22,042 nucleotides of DNA from CAZZIZ01 sp964654535 (lineage in GTDB: Bacteria > Bacteroidota > Bacteroidia > Chitinophagales > UBA2359): NCBI GenBank assembly GCA_964654535.1, contig CAZZIZ010000034.1, positions 1 through 22,042 on the forward strand, given 5' to 3'. Positions 13,901-22,042 of the stretch are shown here, piece by piece. Made by a program: the position numbers and the translations under genes. How positions within the stretch are numbered: the stretch's first letter is position 1; each line of letters begins with the position of its first letter. The notes beneath the pieces are model-generated. The model saw only the letters and a list, made by a program, of their open reading frames with translations, was not told the DNA's origin and searched no databases.

Positions 13901-15211
13901 CTACTTATTAGATTCCATTTTCTTAATCAGTTCCATTGTACGTTCCGCACCGAAAACGCTCATTACATCGCCGGTGCCTCCTCCGCCACCGCCCATAATG
14001 ACTACTTGAGGAGTCGAAGCTTTAGCAAGGTTAGCTGATGTAACTTCAGCAATTTGAATCTGCATAGCCATCTTCTGCTCAGGTGTTAATCCCGCTTCAA
14101 CCAACGCTCTGTTCGCTGACGCCTGTGCGCGTCCTTCTTGCTCAATCTTATCAGCTGTGTACTTCGCCTGCTCGGCTTGTTCTTTAGCAACAAGCTTTGC
14201 TTTACGCGCCTGGATGACTTCTTTCTGCTCTTCAGCCTCCTCAGTTGCTTTGACCTGAGCAATTTTCTCACGTCCTTCTACAACTGCGGTCTGTTCTTTC
14301 TGTTGAGCGGTAATTAAAAGCTGCTTAGAAGTAGCCTCATCCGCTGCCGCGTCAATTTTGTCTTCCAACTTTTCATAAATCCTCGGATTGTATTCTATAT
14401 AATCGATAGAGACAAACGAAGGTTTCAGGTTGTAACGCTGCACATCTCCAATGGTTCGTAAAGTCGAACCGTCTGCAGCAAGTTTTGGAATAACCTCGAT
14501 ATAGGTTTTTGAATTTCCATCATCCTGAACTAGAGACTTCGTTTCCGATTGTAATAAGACCTGTCCATTTCGCAGTTGGTCTTGGAAGTAATCTTTCAGT
14601 TGTGACTGTCCTCCAGAATAGTGCGACTCACTAGTCATACGCTGACAAGAATAACTTGCTGTTTCTCTCTGATACTGCATTAGGGTGGTGGAAGCCAGGT
14701 TGTTCATCGTGCTATAAGTAGTATGCAGATCGATCATTTCTTTTTCAGTATTGGGCAAATCCCACTTTACAGTGTGTCCCATTTTTGCTTGATCTCCTTC
14801 GGCAAATGTTCCGGTATTGGAATCACTCCAGTAATCGGCTTCTTTAGAACGCTTTGTATCTGGTCCTACTTGAATGGTAACGTTGTTCGGGTAGGTAGTA
14901 ACAGTTGACAGGAATCCTGAAAAGTAAAAGCCAGGTTCAAATCTCACCGACAAGTCTCCCCAAATGGACTGTACCACTTGTCTGTTTCCCGCATTGTTGA
15001 GACTGTAGGGATTTAGTTTATTGGCAAACAACATAAAGATGCCCAGAATAATAAAGGTGAAGGAAAATCTGGTCCAACTCCCAATGGTATCAGAGAGATA
15101 TACTGTTTGTACGGCGCCTTCAATAGAATTTTTTTTGACTGGAATTCTAGGAGCAACGAAGGTTAAAAATACTCCTAGGATGATTAATACGATTCCTAAT
15201 AGGATAAACAT
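13901..15211 (-). CDS. SPFH/Band 7 domain membrane protein
   Basis: The 436-residue protein has two N-terminal membrane segments (~2-20 and ~48-64), an SPFH-like domain over ~80-280 and a long Ala/Glu/Lys/Gln-rich coiled coil (~285-385; e.g. QQKEQTAVVEGREKIAQVKA). The tail holds six Gly in a row (VVIMGGGGGGTGDVMSVFG) and a closing amphipathic helix. SPFH proteins (stomatin, flotillin, HflK) oligomerise into membrane rings that organise proteins or lipids. This one fits no named branch I can identify: the two membrane segments and the Gly-rich tail resemble flotillin/prohibitin-like proteins only loosely. Start ATG at 15211. Confidence 0.85.
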   Translation of the reverse strand: MFILLGIVLIILGVFLTFVAPRIPVKKNSIEGAVQTVYLSDTIGSWTRFSFTFIILGIFMLFANKLNPYSLNNAGNRQVVQSIWGDLSVRFEPGFYFSGFLSTVTTYPNNVTIQVGPDTKRSKEADYWSDSNTGTFAEGDQAKMGHTVKWDLPNTEKEMIDLHTTYSTMNNLASTTLMQYQRETASYSCQRMTSESHYSGGQSQLKDYFQDQLRNGQVLLQSETKSLVQDDGNSKTYIEVIPKLAADGSTLRTIGDVQRYNLKPSFVSIDYIEYNPRIYEKLEDKIDAAADEATSKQLLITAQQKEQTAVVEGREKIAQVKATEEAEEQKEVIQARKAKLVAKEQAEQAKYTADKIEQEGRAQASANRALVEAGLTPEQKMAMQIQIAEVTSANLAKASTPQVVIMGGGGGGTGDVMSVFGAERTMELIKKMESNK

Positions 15212-15602
15212 AGCTTAAGGTTTAGTGATTGATTTATTTTATTCTTATGAGTTTAGGGCATACTTAGTTAGCAATTAATACAATGATTAATTTCAAAAGA
15301 TGTATACAATAAAATACTTGATTGAGTTCCGTCTTTGCAACGGCTTCCTCCGAAATGCCTATATTAAATGGCGAATTTCTCTAAGTGTTGTAAAGGCGGT
15401 TTTCCTTGTGGGAACCAGAAGTTTCGGATGTCAAAGTTCGTGCGTGAACTTGTGGATGTGGTGATCATAGCAGGTGATTAGTACGTGTATTATGTAAACA
15501 ACAACATCTCTGTTTTGGTTCCAGTATTTACACAAATTGAATTTGACATCTGTGAATTAAGGCACTTATCGAATATTCACTGAGGTAAACTACCTTATAA
15601 AA
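15212..15602. other. Intergenic stretch without a recognisable gene
   Basis: This is the first part of a 619-base region between the SPFH gene and the propeller gene. I see one small perfect hairpin, AAGTTC-GTGCGT-GAACTT (15434-15451), and no credible coding frame, tRNA or transposase fragment. The promoter of the SPFH gene should lie near 15220-15300, where the sequence is AT-rich, but I cannot pick a box with confidence. Confidence 0.5.
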
Positions 15603-15638
15603 CTCACCGTAGGTTCGCGTACTTGTCGGTGGTGTGAG
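15603..15638. repeat. Hairpin flanking element B
   Basis: CTCACCG (15603-15609) pairs with CGG...TGAG (15627-15638) with a short bulge. It lies nine bases from the end of element B, on the side away from the propeller gene. Confidence 0.4.
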
Positions 15639-15646
15639 CAACCAAG

Positions 15647-15794
15647 TCGCAGCCAGGATAGAAGCGGTATGAGGTGCTTGGAAAGTGTATTGAGCCCCCA
15701 GCGTGCAGAGCGACCAGAGGAAGCTCCTGCTAAGCTGCTGGGCGAAAACACTTTCCAAGTGCCGAGTACAAGCGGATAGCCTGTTGCTGCCCAA
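15647..15794 (-). repeat. Long imperfect palindrome B, inverted copy of element A
   Basis: It starts 36 bases after the stop codon of the propeller gene, in the same orientation relative to that gene as element A has to the dehydrogenase gene. Arms 15647-15688 and 15748-15794 share their outer sequence almost base for base with A. The inner stem CTTGGAAAGTGT/ACACTTTCCAAG (15677-15688 with 15748-15759) is a perfect 12-bp pair but differs from that of A. The centre (15689-15747) is unrelated to A's centre and has CAGC/GCTG pairing. Short ORFs across it are artefacts of the palindrome. Confidence 0.8.
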
Positions 15795-15830
15795 ATCACA
15801 AAAAAACTCTTATACAGGTTTCTTCGGGTT

Positions 15831-18800
15831 CTATTTCGTCTCCTTCAGTTTTATAAAATCGGTTATTTCAGATCTTATGAGTTCATTAAGTGCTGACACT
15901 TCCTCCGTTTTTATTTTTCTGTAGCTTTCTAACTGCTCGTCAATCTGCTTTGTGAGTACTGCCTGCACTTCTAGCATGGAAGCTGTTGGCGGCCCATCAC
16001 TCATCTGTGACAATGAGTTTAGATGAGCTAATTTATTCGTTAAACGAATTGGAAAATTTAGCGGGTCTTGCCTACTCTTGTTCTGAGTTTGATACAGTTC
16101 TTTTTCTATGACCGTCAAAGTAGAATCGAGGACAGCTACTTTGTCATTTACAAGGGAATTGTCGTGTTGTTCGACAAATGCTTTCATTTGCTTTTTCAGC
16201 GTTCTCATTTCAATAATGCTTTCATGCGCTTCGGTAACCTTAGAATTTATAGCGCTGATGAAATCGTACTGTTCTTGCAATTCTGCTTGCGTATAAGTGA
16301 CACGAGGGTCCTTTAGGATTTCAAATTCTTGAGTATGGATTTCTTCATTGACATTTAGCTCAACCGAGTATTTGCCCGGCACTACTTTAGGGCCGTCCAA
16401 AGAACCCCACCAAAAAATAAGGCCTTTGAATTTCTTAGCGGAAGCTTGTTGCATGTTCCAGTTGAACTTGTTTGCACCTGGCTCGATGGCTATTGAATCT
16501 GCTTTTTCTTCGGCCTTACTATTGAAAGACCTTACAACTTCCCCTGTCTCATTTTTAAAAATTAAAGTGACACTATCTTTTTCTGCATCGAAATCTTTCA
16601 GGTAGAAGTGCACATTCACGCCACCGGGATGGTTCTGACCTACACCTTTTGCCTTTTTATTTTGGCTTCCTCGCATGCGATACGAATCTGCCGGTTTCAA
16701 TAAATGATCTTCATTTGTCATCGACATTGAACTTCTTACGGTACTCAAATCATCTATCATCCAGATGCTTCGTCCTTGGGTAGCAGCGATGAGATCATCA
16801 TCCTTTATGATCAAGTCAGTTATAGGAACTATCGGCAAGTTTAGTTGGAATGTCTTCCAATTGCGGCCGTCGTCTTTGGAAATGTACATACCACTTTCCG
16901 TTCCAGCGTATAGGAATCCTTGTTCTTCTGGGTCGACACGAATCACCCGCGTAAAATGCTCGTCTGCAATTCCATTCGTGATTTTAGTCCAAGAAGCGCC
17001 ATAATTACTAGTCTTATAGAGATATGGTTGGAAGTCGCCTTCCTTGTATAAGGTTCCGGCGAGATAGCAGCCAGCTTCATTGTGCGGATCTGGTTCGATG
17101 CTATTGATCATTAACCACTTAGGCATTCCTCTTGGTGTAACATTATTCCAGTTGTCTCCACCGTCTTTTGTAAGATGCACTAAGCCATCATCGGAACCGA
17201 CCCATATAAGGCCTTCTTTCAATGGTGATTCCTGCGCAGCAAAAATGGTACAGTAATATTCTACACTGGTATTATCTTGAGTGATAGGACCACCAGATGA
17301 TTTCAATTTGTCAGGATCATTTCTAGTTAAATCAGGGCTAATGATGTCCCAGGTTTGTCCTTCGTCTCTTGTTCTATGCAGATGATTGGAAGCTGTATAT
17401 AAAGTTTTGGGATCGTGTTTGGAAAAGAAAATGGGGAAGTTCCATTGGAAACGATACTTCATTCCTTCTGCTCCATGTCCCATCGGGTTGTCGGGCCATA
17501 CATTAATGGCTCTAGTTTGATTAGTCTTGTGATCCTTTCTCGTTAGGAATCCATCATAGCTGCCGCCATAAACGATGTCGTTGTCAGTGGGGTCGATGGC
17601 TATATGTGCAGATTCTCCTCCAGCAGAAGGTTCCCAATCTGCTTCACTAATTGAACCTCCTGAGGTTCTATGGGCTATTCTGAGTGTACTATTATCTTGC
17701 TGCGCGACATAGATTCTGTATGGAAAATGATTGTCGGTGGTTACTCGATAAAATTGCGCAGTAGGTTGGTTGTGGTAGGTTGACCAGGTTTCGCCTCCAT
17801 CATAACTTACTTGCGCACCTCCATCATCTGCCATAATCATTCTATTGGAATCATCTGGATCAATCCATAAGTCGTGATGATCTCCGTGTGGTGCTCTGGC
17901 GGAAGTAAAAGTCTTCCCACCATCTTTTGATTTTTGATAGTCGACATTGACTACATAGACTACATCCTCGTCTTGGGTATCTGCATAAATACGAGTGTAG
18001 TACCAGGCTCTTTGTCTGAGCGCTCGGTCGCTGTTTATTTTTTTCCAAGTTTTTCCAGCATTATCAGATCTAAAAACACCTCCATCTTTATTTTCAATGA
18101 GCGCCCATACTCTTTCAGAGTTTTGTGGGGATACCGTAACACCACTTATACCCCAGACACCAGACGGCAATCCTTCGTTTTCACTTAGATCGGTCCAAGT
18201 TTCACCACTATCGGTACTCTTCCAGAGAGTAGATCCCTCTCCTCCACTGGACAAGGAATAAGGTGTCCTTCTAATGGTCCAAGTTGTTGCGTAGAGGATT
18301 CTAGAATTGTTTGGATCTATGATCAGGTCTACTGCTCCGGTCTTTTCATTTGCATACAAGACTTTTTTCCAAGTGTCACCCCCATTCGTAGACTTGTACA
18401 CACCTCTTTCTGCAGTATCTGCAAAGAGATTTCCCATAACCGCTGCATAGATAGTATTGGGATCGTCCTTATCTATTCGAATTCGGGATATGTGTCTAGA
18501 TTTTTCTAGGCCCTTGGAAGCCCAGGTTTTGCCGGCATCATTGGAACGCCATACGCCGTAACCAAAAGAGACGTTGCCACGTACCGTTTTTTCTCCACCT
18601 CCGGCATAAATGATATTATTATCTGAAGTTGAAACTGCAACCGAACCAATGGATCCTCCGAAATATCCATCAGAAATATTGGACCAAGACTGGCCGCCGT
18701 TTTCAGTTTTCCAAACTCCCCCACCGGTAGAGCCAAAATAAAACAAGTTTGGTTTTCCTGGTACGCCAGTCACTGCACATGACCTACCTCCTCGGAACGG

Positions 18801-18926
18801 TCCTATATGCCGCCATTCGACGGATGAATACAACTCTTCATGAGTAGGCGCCTTTTCTTTTGCGGATTGCTGTCCATACATCAATGAAAAAGGAATAATA
18901 AACAACAAAGCTAGGAGGTATTTCAT
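15831..18926 (-). CDS. Secreted Asp-box (VPS10/sortilin-like) beta-propeller protein
   Basis: The 1031-residue protein opens with a signal peptide (about 1-19, ending LMYGQ). Residues ~35-740 hold at least ten Asp-box motifs of the S/T-x-D-x-G-x-T/S-W type (TENGGQSW at 74-81, SNDAGKTW, STNGGDTW, STDSGETW, SYDGGETW, TRDEGQTW, SKDDGRNW), the loops of a two-propeller fold as in sortilin/VPS10 and GH74-like proteins. A beta-sandwich segment follows (~755-880; NVHFYLKDF, KNETGEVVRSF), then a helical tail (~890-1031). Bacteroidota genomes carry many such proteins, often annotated as glycosyl hydrolases. I see no verified catalytic acid pair, so an enzymatic role is unproven. No other gene shares its transcript. 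Confidence 0.9.
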   Translation of the reverse strand: MKYLLALLFIIPFSLMYGQQSAKEKAPTHEELYSSVEWRHIGPFRGGRSCAVTGVPGKPNLFYFGSTGGGVWKTENGGQSWSNISDGYFGGSIGSVAVSTSDNNIIYAGGGEKTVRGNVSFGYGVWRSNDAGKTWASKGLEKSRHISRIRIDKDDPNTIYAAVMGNLFADTAERGVYKSTNGGDTWKKVLYANEKTGAVDLIIDPNNSRILYATTWTIRRTPYSLSSGGEGSTLWKSTDSGETWTDLSENEGLPSGVWGISGVTVSPQNSERVWALIENKDGGVFRSDNAGKTWKKINSDRALRQRAWYYTRIYADTQDEDVVYVVNVDYQKSKDGGKTFTSARAPHGDHHDLWIDPDDSNRMIMADDGGAQVSYDGGETWSTYHNQPTAQFYRVTTDNHFPYRIYVAQQDNSTLRIAHRTSGGSISEADWEPSAGGESAHIAIDPTDNDIVYGGSYDGFLTRKDHKTNQTRAINVWPDNPMGHGAEGMKYRFQWNFPIFFSKHDPKTLYTASNHLHRTRDEGQTWDIISPDLTRNDPDKLKSSGGPITQDNTSVEYYCTIFAAQESPLKEGLIWVGSDDGLVHLTKDGGDNWNNVTPRGMPKWLMINSIEPDPHNEAGCYLAGTLYKEGDFQPYLYKTSNYGASWTKITNGIADEHFTRVIRVDPEEQGFLYAGTESGMYISKDDGRNWKTFQLNLPIVPITDLIIKDDDLIAATQGRSIWMIDDLSTVRSSMSMTNEDHLLKPADSYRMRGSQNKKAKGVGQNHPGGVNVHFYLKDFDAEKDSVTLIFKNETGEVVRSFNSKAEEKADSIAIEPGANKFNWNMQQASAKKFKGLIFWWGSLDGPKVVPGKYSVELNVNEEIHTQEFEILKDPRVTYTQAELQEQYDFISAINSKVTEAHESIIEMRTLKKQMKAFVEQHDNSLVNDKVAVLDSTLTVIEKELYQTQNKSRQDPLNFPIRLTNKLAHLNSLSQMSDGPPTASMLEVQAVLTKQIDEQLESYRKIKTEEVSALNELIRSEITDFIKLKETK

Positions 18927-19308
18927 AAGACTGACATTAGTTTTAAGGGCTTATATTCTCTTTAAAATACCAAATATTTTGTGATGCCTTATGCCACTTT
19001 TACTGCGATCCTAGGACGCTGCTCGCAAGCGCTGCACAATCCATACTCGCTCCTCCTCAGCATAGTTTGAGCATATCAGAAACTAAGACACTATTAAGCG
19101 ATTTCGCAGTATCCGATTTCAAATTTTCTATCTCCGAACCTACTAAGAAGCCTATTCCATTTCTTCCTTTAATAAATGCCAATTATGACCAAAAGAAGTC
19201 AATATGATTAAAACGTTTTATGAAAAACTAGGTAAATAAGTAGTGCTTTCGTATCTAGCAGGGCGCTTTCGCGTCACAAATAATACCATTTTCCAAGACT
19301 GACATTTT
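18927..19308. other. Divergent intergenic region with structured block E
   Basis: This 382-base stretch separates the divergent propeller and adhesin genes and should hold both promoters; I cannot identify a full -33/-7 pair. Block 19011-19033 (CTAGGACGCTGCTCGCAAGC...) contains the palindrome TCCTAGGA (with flanking bases, about 19008-19015) and shares four ordered sequence blocks with 10223-10248. No coding frame is convincing. Confidence 0.5.
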
Positions 19309-22042
19309 ATGAAAAATCTAGTTATTGTACTTCTTTCCCTATTCCACTTTTTCATCGCTTTTTCCCAGACTACGAACTTTTCACTTTCTACAATATCAAC
19401 TGCTGCCACCTGTCCGCAGAACGGTATTTTGAATTTTTTCGTATCGGGAAATGACCCTGCTGCTGTAATTACTTATACCGTTGAAAGATCAAGTGACGGC
19501 GTGATCATTGCACAAAATATTCCCGCGGCAATGATAGCCGGCCTTATTCCTGGGGACTACATTGTCACTGCATTTCAGACTGTGGGTCCAAATACGACTA
19601 CGGAATCCGTCGTGGCCACGGTCGATAACGAGTATATACCGTTGGAGTTTAGTGAAATTATTTTGGTTGAAACATGTCTTGCGCTGGGAAGTATAGAAAT
19701 CGTAGTTGAAGAAGGTGAGTTCGCTTCTGTGGGCATTGTTTCAGGCCCCGTTCTCGCAGTACAACAACCCAGTACAATAGTTACTGGCTTAGTGGAAGGT
19801 CAGTACGTGCTGGAAATCTTCGATACCTGCGGACAAAAAAATACGATTACTAGAAATATAGGACCAGCATTGAATAGTGATTTTGAAATTACACTAATAG
19901 GTGAGACGACTAACAGCAACTCAGACTGCCTTATGGAAACAGTACGTAGTCGAATACGCTTATTGGACCCCAATGGAGTATGGGCCTATCCTCTTACCTA
20001 TGAATACACTATAAAGTCACCAAGTGACCCGGGAGTAGATACAACGCTGGTCTTTGTGGAGAATGGAACTAATCAAAACGATTTATTGACTGAATTTCAT
20101 CAAATTCCTATTTATGAATATGGAGTAGAGAATTTATTATGCTTTACCGTAACAGATGCATGTGGTTCTTCGTCACAAGAGATTGACTTCCCGCTTTTGG
20201 TGGAACTGCGTGCATTTGGCAGAACCTTGCTAAATGGTTGCGATTTAGGAATGCAAATAAGACCTTCAGACGTTAGAGGTCCATACAACATTACGTTCCT
20301 TTCGGCTCCTGCTGGTTTTGATCCTACTTTGTTCAATGCTCAGCATCCTGGCCCCTTCACCGGTGCAGCTGTTGATTATGAAAACCCTAATATTTCAATG
20401 CCAGAAGGAGTGTATACGATCGAAATAACAGATGAGTGCGGAACCTTTGTGTTTGATGATGATCTATCGCTACCAAATTTTAGTTGTTCATCACCAATAG
20501 TCGCGACTGCATGTGAAGAAGGTACGGGTAGCACCCTTTTTAGAAATGGAGTTGAAATTCAAACTGCTACTATAACCTCGGCACCCGCATCCTTTGGTCC
20601 AACACCTGCTGACATAAGTAATCTCATACCGGCTACAGTAAATTTCAACACTACCCTACAAGTTACCGATATACCTGGTGGCACATACACTTTTGAGCTC
20701 ACAAGTATTTGTGGCTCTACGATTACCTGTCAACGCGAGGTCCCATCCTACACCGTGAATTCCTTTGACTATGAGGTCATTCCCGGCTGCTCGAAGTTTG
20801 ATCTCTTTATTGATCATCAAACTAATTTTCAGCCAGGCAGCTCCTTGGGTGAAACAAATGCGAGCTACTATCTTTTGCTTTTCGACGCTAGTATTAATGA
20901 ATACAGATATGAAAATGGTGACATTTATATTGATGGAGTGCGTAATTTTGCTCCGGAAACATTAATGAATGGGGCACTCAACTTCAATTTTGTGGAGGAA
21001 GGAACCTATAGGATAGTTAGAGAGCTGAACCGTGCAAATCAAAGTTATAGCCTAAGCGTCTGTCAAGATATTCTAGCGGAATTCGACTATGCGATGGTAG
21101 ATGTTGCTTTTGATGCCCTAAGTACTTTCCAGTGCGTGGACGGAACTTTTGGTATTGTTGCACAAGGTTCGGGTGTGGCGCCGCTAGATTTTAGAATCGT
21201 TGAACAAGATGGAGCACCCGTTTTTATTCCAAATGGAACGAATACAGTCTTTGAAAACCTTGCACCTGGAATATATAAAGTAGAAGTAGAAGATGCCTGT
21301 GGTAATTCTTTGGTTAGAGAAATTGAAGTTGCTGATCCCTTTATTCCCATAATCGAAGGTGAGCTTTGCGATGGAGACGCAGGTTGTTTGTTCGTAAATG
21401 GCTATGATGCCTTAGATTTTGAGTGGTATAATGTAGCGGATCCAGCTACGATACTCAGCACAGAAACTTCTCTTTGCTTTGATCCATTTGATGCCGCTAC
21501 TCAAGCAGGTGATTATGCAGTGAGAATATTCTTAGAGAACAATGTGGCTTGCGTTGATCAGGTATTGACGATTTCAGTTAGTGGTGATTGTTGTAATATC
21601 GACCCACCGATTGCAATGAACTGCTGGGATGAGTTTGTATTTGACGAAATAAACTGTTTGTATACGAACACGGGATCACAACCTCTTGAACCAGCTGCTG
21701 AAAACTGCTACGACACTTTCGTTTTCAATGAAACGACTTGCGTATGGGATAACACGGGCTCGCAACCAGTTGAACCGCCTGCAGAAAACTGCTACGACAG
21801 TTTCGTGTTCAATGAAATGACTTGTGTGTGGGATAACACTGGTTCGCAACCAGTGGAACCGCCTGCTGAAAATTGTTATGACGATTTCGTTTTCAATGAA
21901 ATGACTTGCGTATGGGATAACACGGGCTCCCAACCAGTGGAACCAACTCCGATGAACTGCTATGATGATTTCGTTTTCAACGAGACAACTTGCGTGTGGG
22001 ATAATACGGGTTCGCAAGCACCCGAACCTCCTCAAGTAAACT
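19309..22042 (+). CDS. Large secreted adhesin-like protein with Ig-like domains and C-terminal tandem repeats (3' end beyond window)
   Basis: The frame from ATG 19309 is open to the window end (911 codons seen, no stop). A signal peptide (1-20, ending IAFSQ) is followed by about five to six beta-rich modules. Several close with a motif of the form G-x-Y-x-x-E-(I/V/L)-x-(D/S)-x-CG: EIFDTCG, EITDECG, ELTSICG and EVEDACG, with TVTDACG in a variant context. This recalls SprB-type surface repeats without being clearly the same. From 21613 begin 28-residue tandem repeats (NCYDxFVFNExTCVWDNTG, then SQPVEPP), five full units and the start of a sixth. The likely role is cell-surface attachment or gliding, inferred from layout alone. 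A C-terminal sorting domain would be expected beyond the window. Confidence 0.85.
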   Translation, partial: MKNLVIVLLSLFHFFIAFSQTTNFSLSTISTAATCPQNGILNFFVSGNDPAAVITYTVERSSDGVIIAQNIPAAMIAGLIPGDYIVTAFQTVGPNTTTESVVATVDNEYIPLEFSEIILVETCLALGSIEIVVEEGEFASVGIVSGPVLAVQQPSTIVTGLVEGQYVLEIFDTCGQKNTITRNIGPALNSDFEITLIGETTNSNSDCLMETVRSRIRLLDPNGVWAYPLTYEYTIKSPSDPGVDTTLVFVENGTNQNDLLTEFHQIPIYEYGVENLLCFTVTDACGSSSQEIDFPLLVELRAFGRTLLNGCDLGMQIRPSDVRGPYNITFLSAPAGFDPTLFNAQHPGPFTGAAVDYENPNISMPEGVYTIEITDECGTFVFDDDLSLPNFSCSSPIVATACEEGTGSTLFRNGVEIQTATITSAPASFGPTPADISNLIPATVNFNTTLQVTDIPGGTYTFELTSICGSTITCQREVPSYTVNSFDYEVIPGCSKFDLFIDHQTNFQPGSSLGETNASYYLLLFDASINEYRYENGDIYIDGVRNFAPETLMNGALNFNFVEEGTYRIVRELNRANQSYSLSVCQDILAEFDYAMVDVAFDALSTFQCVDGTFGIVAQGSGVAPLDFRIVEQDGAPVFIPNGTNTVFENLAPGIYKVEVEDACGNSLVREIEVADPFIPIIEGELCDGDAGCLFVNGYDALDFEWYNVADPATILSTETSLCFDPFDAATQAGDYAVRIFLENNVACVDQVLTISVSGDCCNIDPPIAMNCWDEFVFDEINCLYTNTGSQPLEPAAENCYDTFVFNETTCVWDNTGSQPVEPPAENCYDSFVFNEMTCVWDNTGSQPVEPPAENCYDDFVFNEMTCVWDNTGSQPVEPTPMNCYDDFVFNETTCVWDNTGSQAPEPPQVN
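21613..22042 (+). repeat. 84-bp in-frame tandem repeat
   Basis: Units start at 21613, 21697, 21781, 21865 and 21949, each 84 bases (28 codons), with a sixth cut at the window end. Units 2-4 are the most alike. The first is divergent (NCWDEFVFDEINCLYTNTG), as expected for the edge of an expanding array. Each unit carries two Cys, spaced 11 residues apart, and a Pro/Glu-rich linker. Confidence 0.95.

Noticed and set aside
12691..15794. Integron attC sites
   Set aside because: The imperfect arms, variable centres and position after stop codons fit, but no RYYYAAC/GTTRRRY core was found at the ends, and the flanking genes are long, of different orientation and not cassette-like.
15528..15799. 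Two minus-strand frames of 69-88 codons downstream of the propeller gene
   Set aside because: They run through palindrome B; their length comes from the palindromic sequence, they have no recognisable domain, and the two overlap in different frames.
18927..19306. The 12-mer AAGACTGACATT next to the start codons of both divergent genes
   Set aside because: Exact 12-mers recur by chance in 22 kb, and the two copies have opposite orientation relative to their genes.
21676..22035. Minus-strand 119-codon repetitive frame at the window end
   Set aside because: It is the antisense shadow of the 84-bp tandem repeats; the plus-strand frame has the signal peptide, continuous homology-like modules and stays open.
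246..22042. tRNA, rRNA, CRISPR arrays or transposase genes
   Set aside because: I looked through the intergenic stretches and found no cloverleaf-like sequence, no direct repeats with regular spacers and no transposase-like reading frame.

Overview
This window looks like part of a chromosome from a member of the Bacteroidota, most likely the Saprospirales/Saprospiraceae. The start regions lack Shine-Dalgarno motifs and are A-rich. Two leaders carry TAAATTTG boxes that fit the Bacteroidota -7 consensus. The secreted proteins are of types I associate with that group from memory: a C-terminal module with two dockerin-like 'VIYQG' motifs, an IPTL-CTERM-like tail, a 28-residue NCYDxFVFNExTCVWDNTG tandem repeat, and a 1031-residue Asp-box beta-propeller protein. 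No search was run, so the taxonomy is inference.

Layout. 1-245 is the 3' end of an allantoinase-like amidohydrolase. 246-512 is a structured intergenic stretch, followed by a cyclophilin peptidyl-prolyl isomerase (minus strand). 1116-2654 (minus) encodes an unusual 512-residue protein with an HU-like N-terminus, a long Val/Glu/Lys repeat and a C-terminal helix-hairpin-helix domain, ending in a clear intrinsic terminator. 2957-4724 (minus) is a compact redox operon: TrxR-like ferredoxin-NADP reductase, [2Fe-2S] ferredoxin, OsmC-family protein. 4825-6125 (minus) is a secreted three-repeat protein whose 5' end is lost in a run of exactly 100 N (6126-6225). A DUF2200 protein truncated by the same gap leaves it on the plus strand.

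6540-9928 (minus) is a sodium-pump decarboxylase operon in the order oadG-oadA-oadB. The biotin-dependent carboxyltransferase subunit, the membrane beta subunit and the small gamma subunit together would couple decarboxylation of a 2-oxo acid to Na+ export. 10387-12690 (plus) is a secreted PQQ-type sugar dehydrogenase-like protein fused to a Saprospirales C-terminal module. 12917-13750 (plus) is a DUF2846 lipoprotein, convergent with a membrane-anchored SPFH protein (13901-15211, minus). 15831-18926 (minus) is the secreted propeller protein. 19309 to the window end (plus) is a large cell-surface protein, still open at the edge, that ends here in 84-bp tandem repeats.

The most interesting unexplained signal is non-coding. 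Two ~150-bp imperfect palindromes (12691-12844 and 15647-15794) have nearly identical outer arms, different centres, and an inner stem whose sequence differs between copies while pairing is kept. Both lie just downstream of a stop codon in the same orientation relative to the gene. Two further structured intergenic elements, at 337-469 and 10205-10318, have the same general design with unrelated arms.
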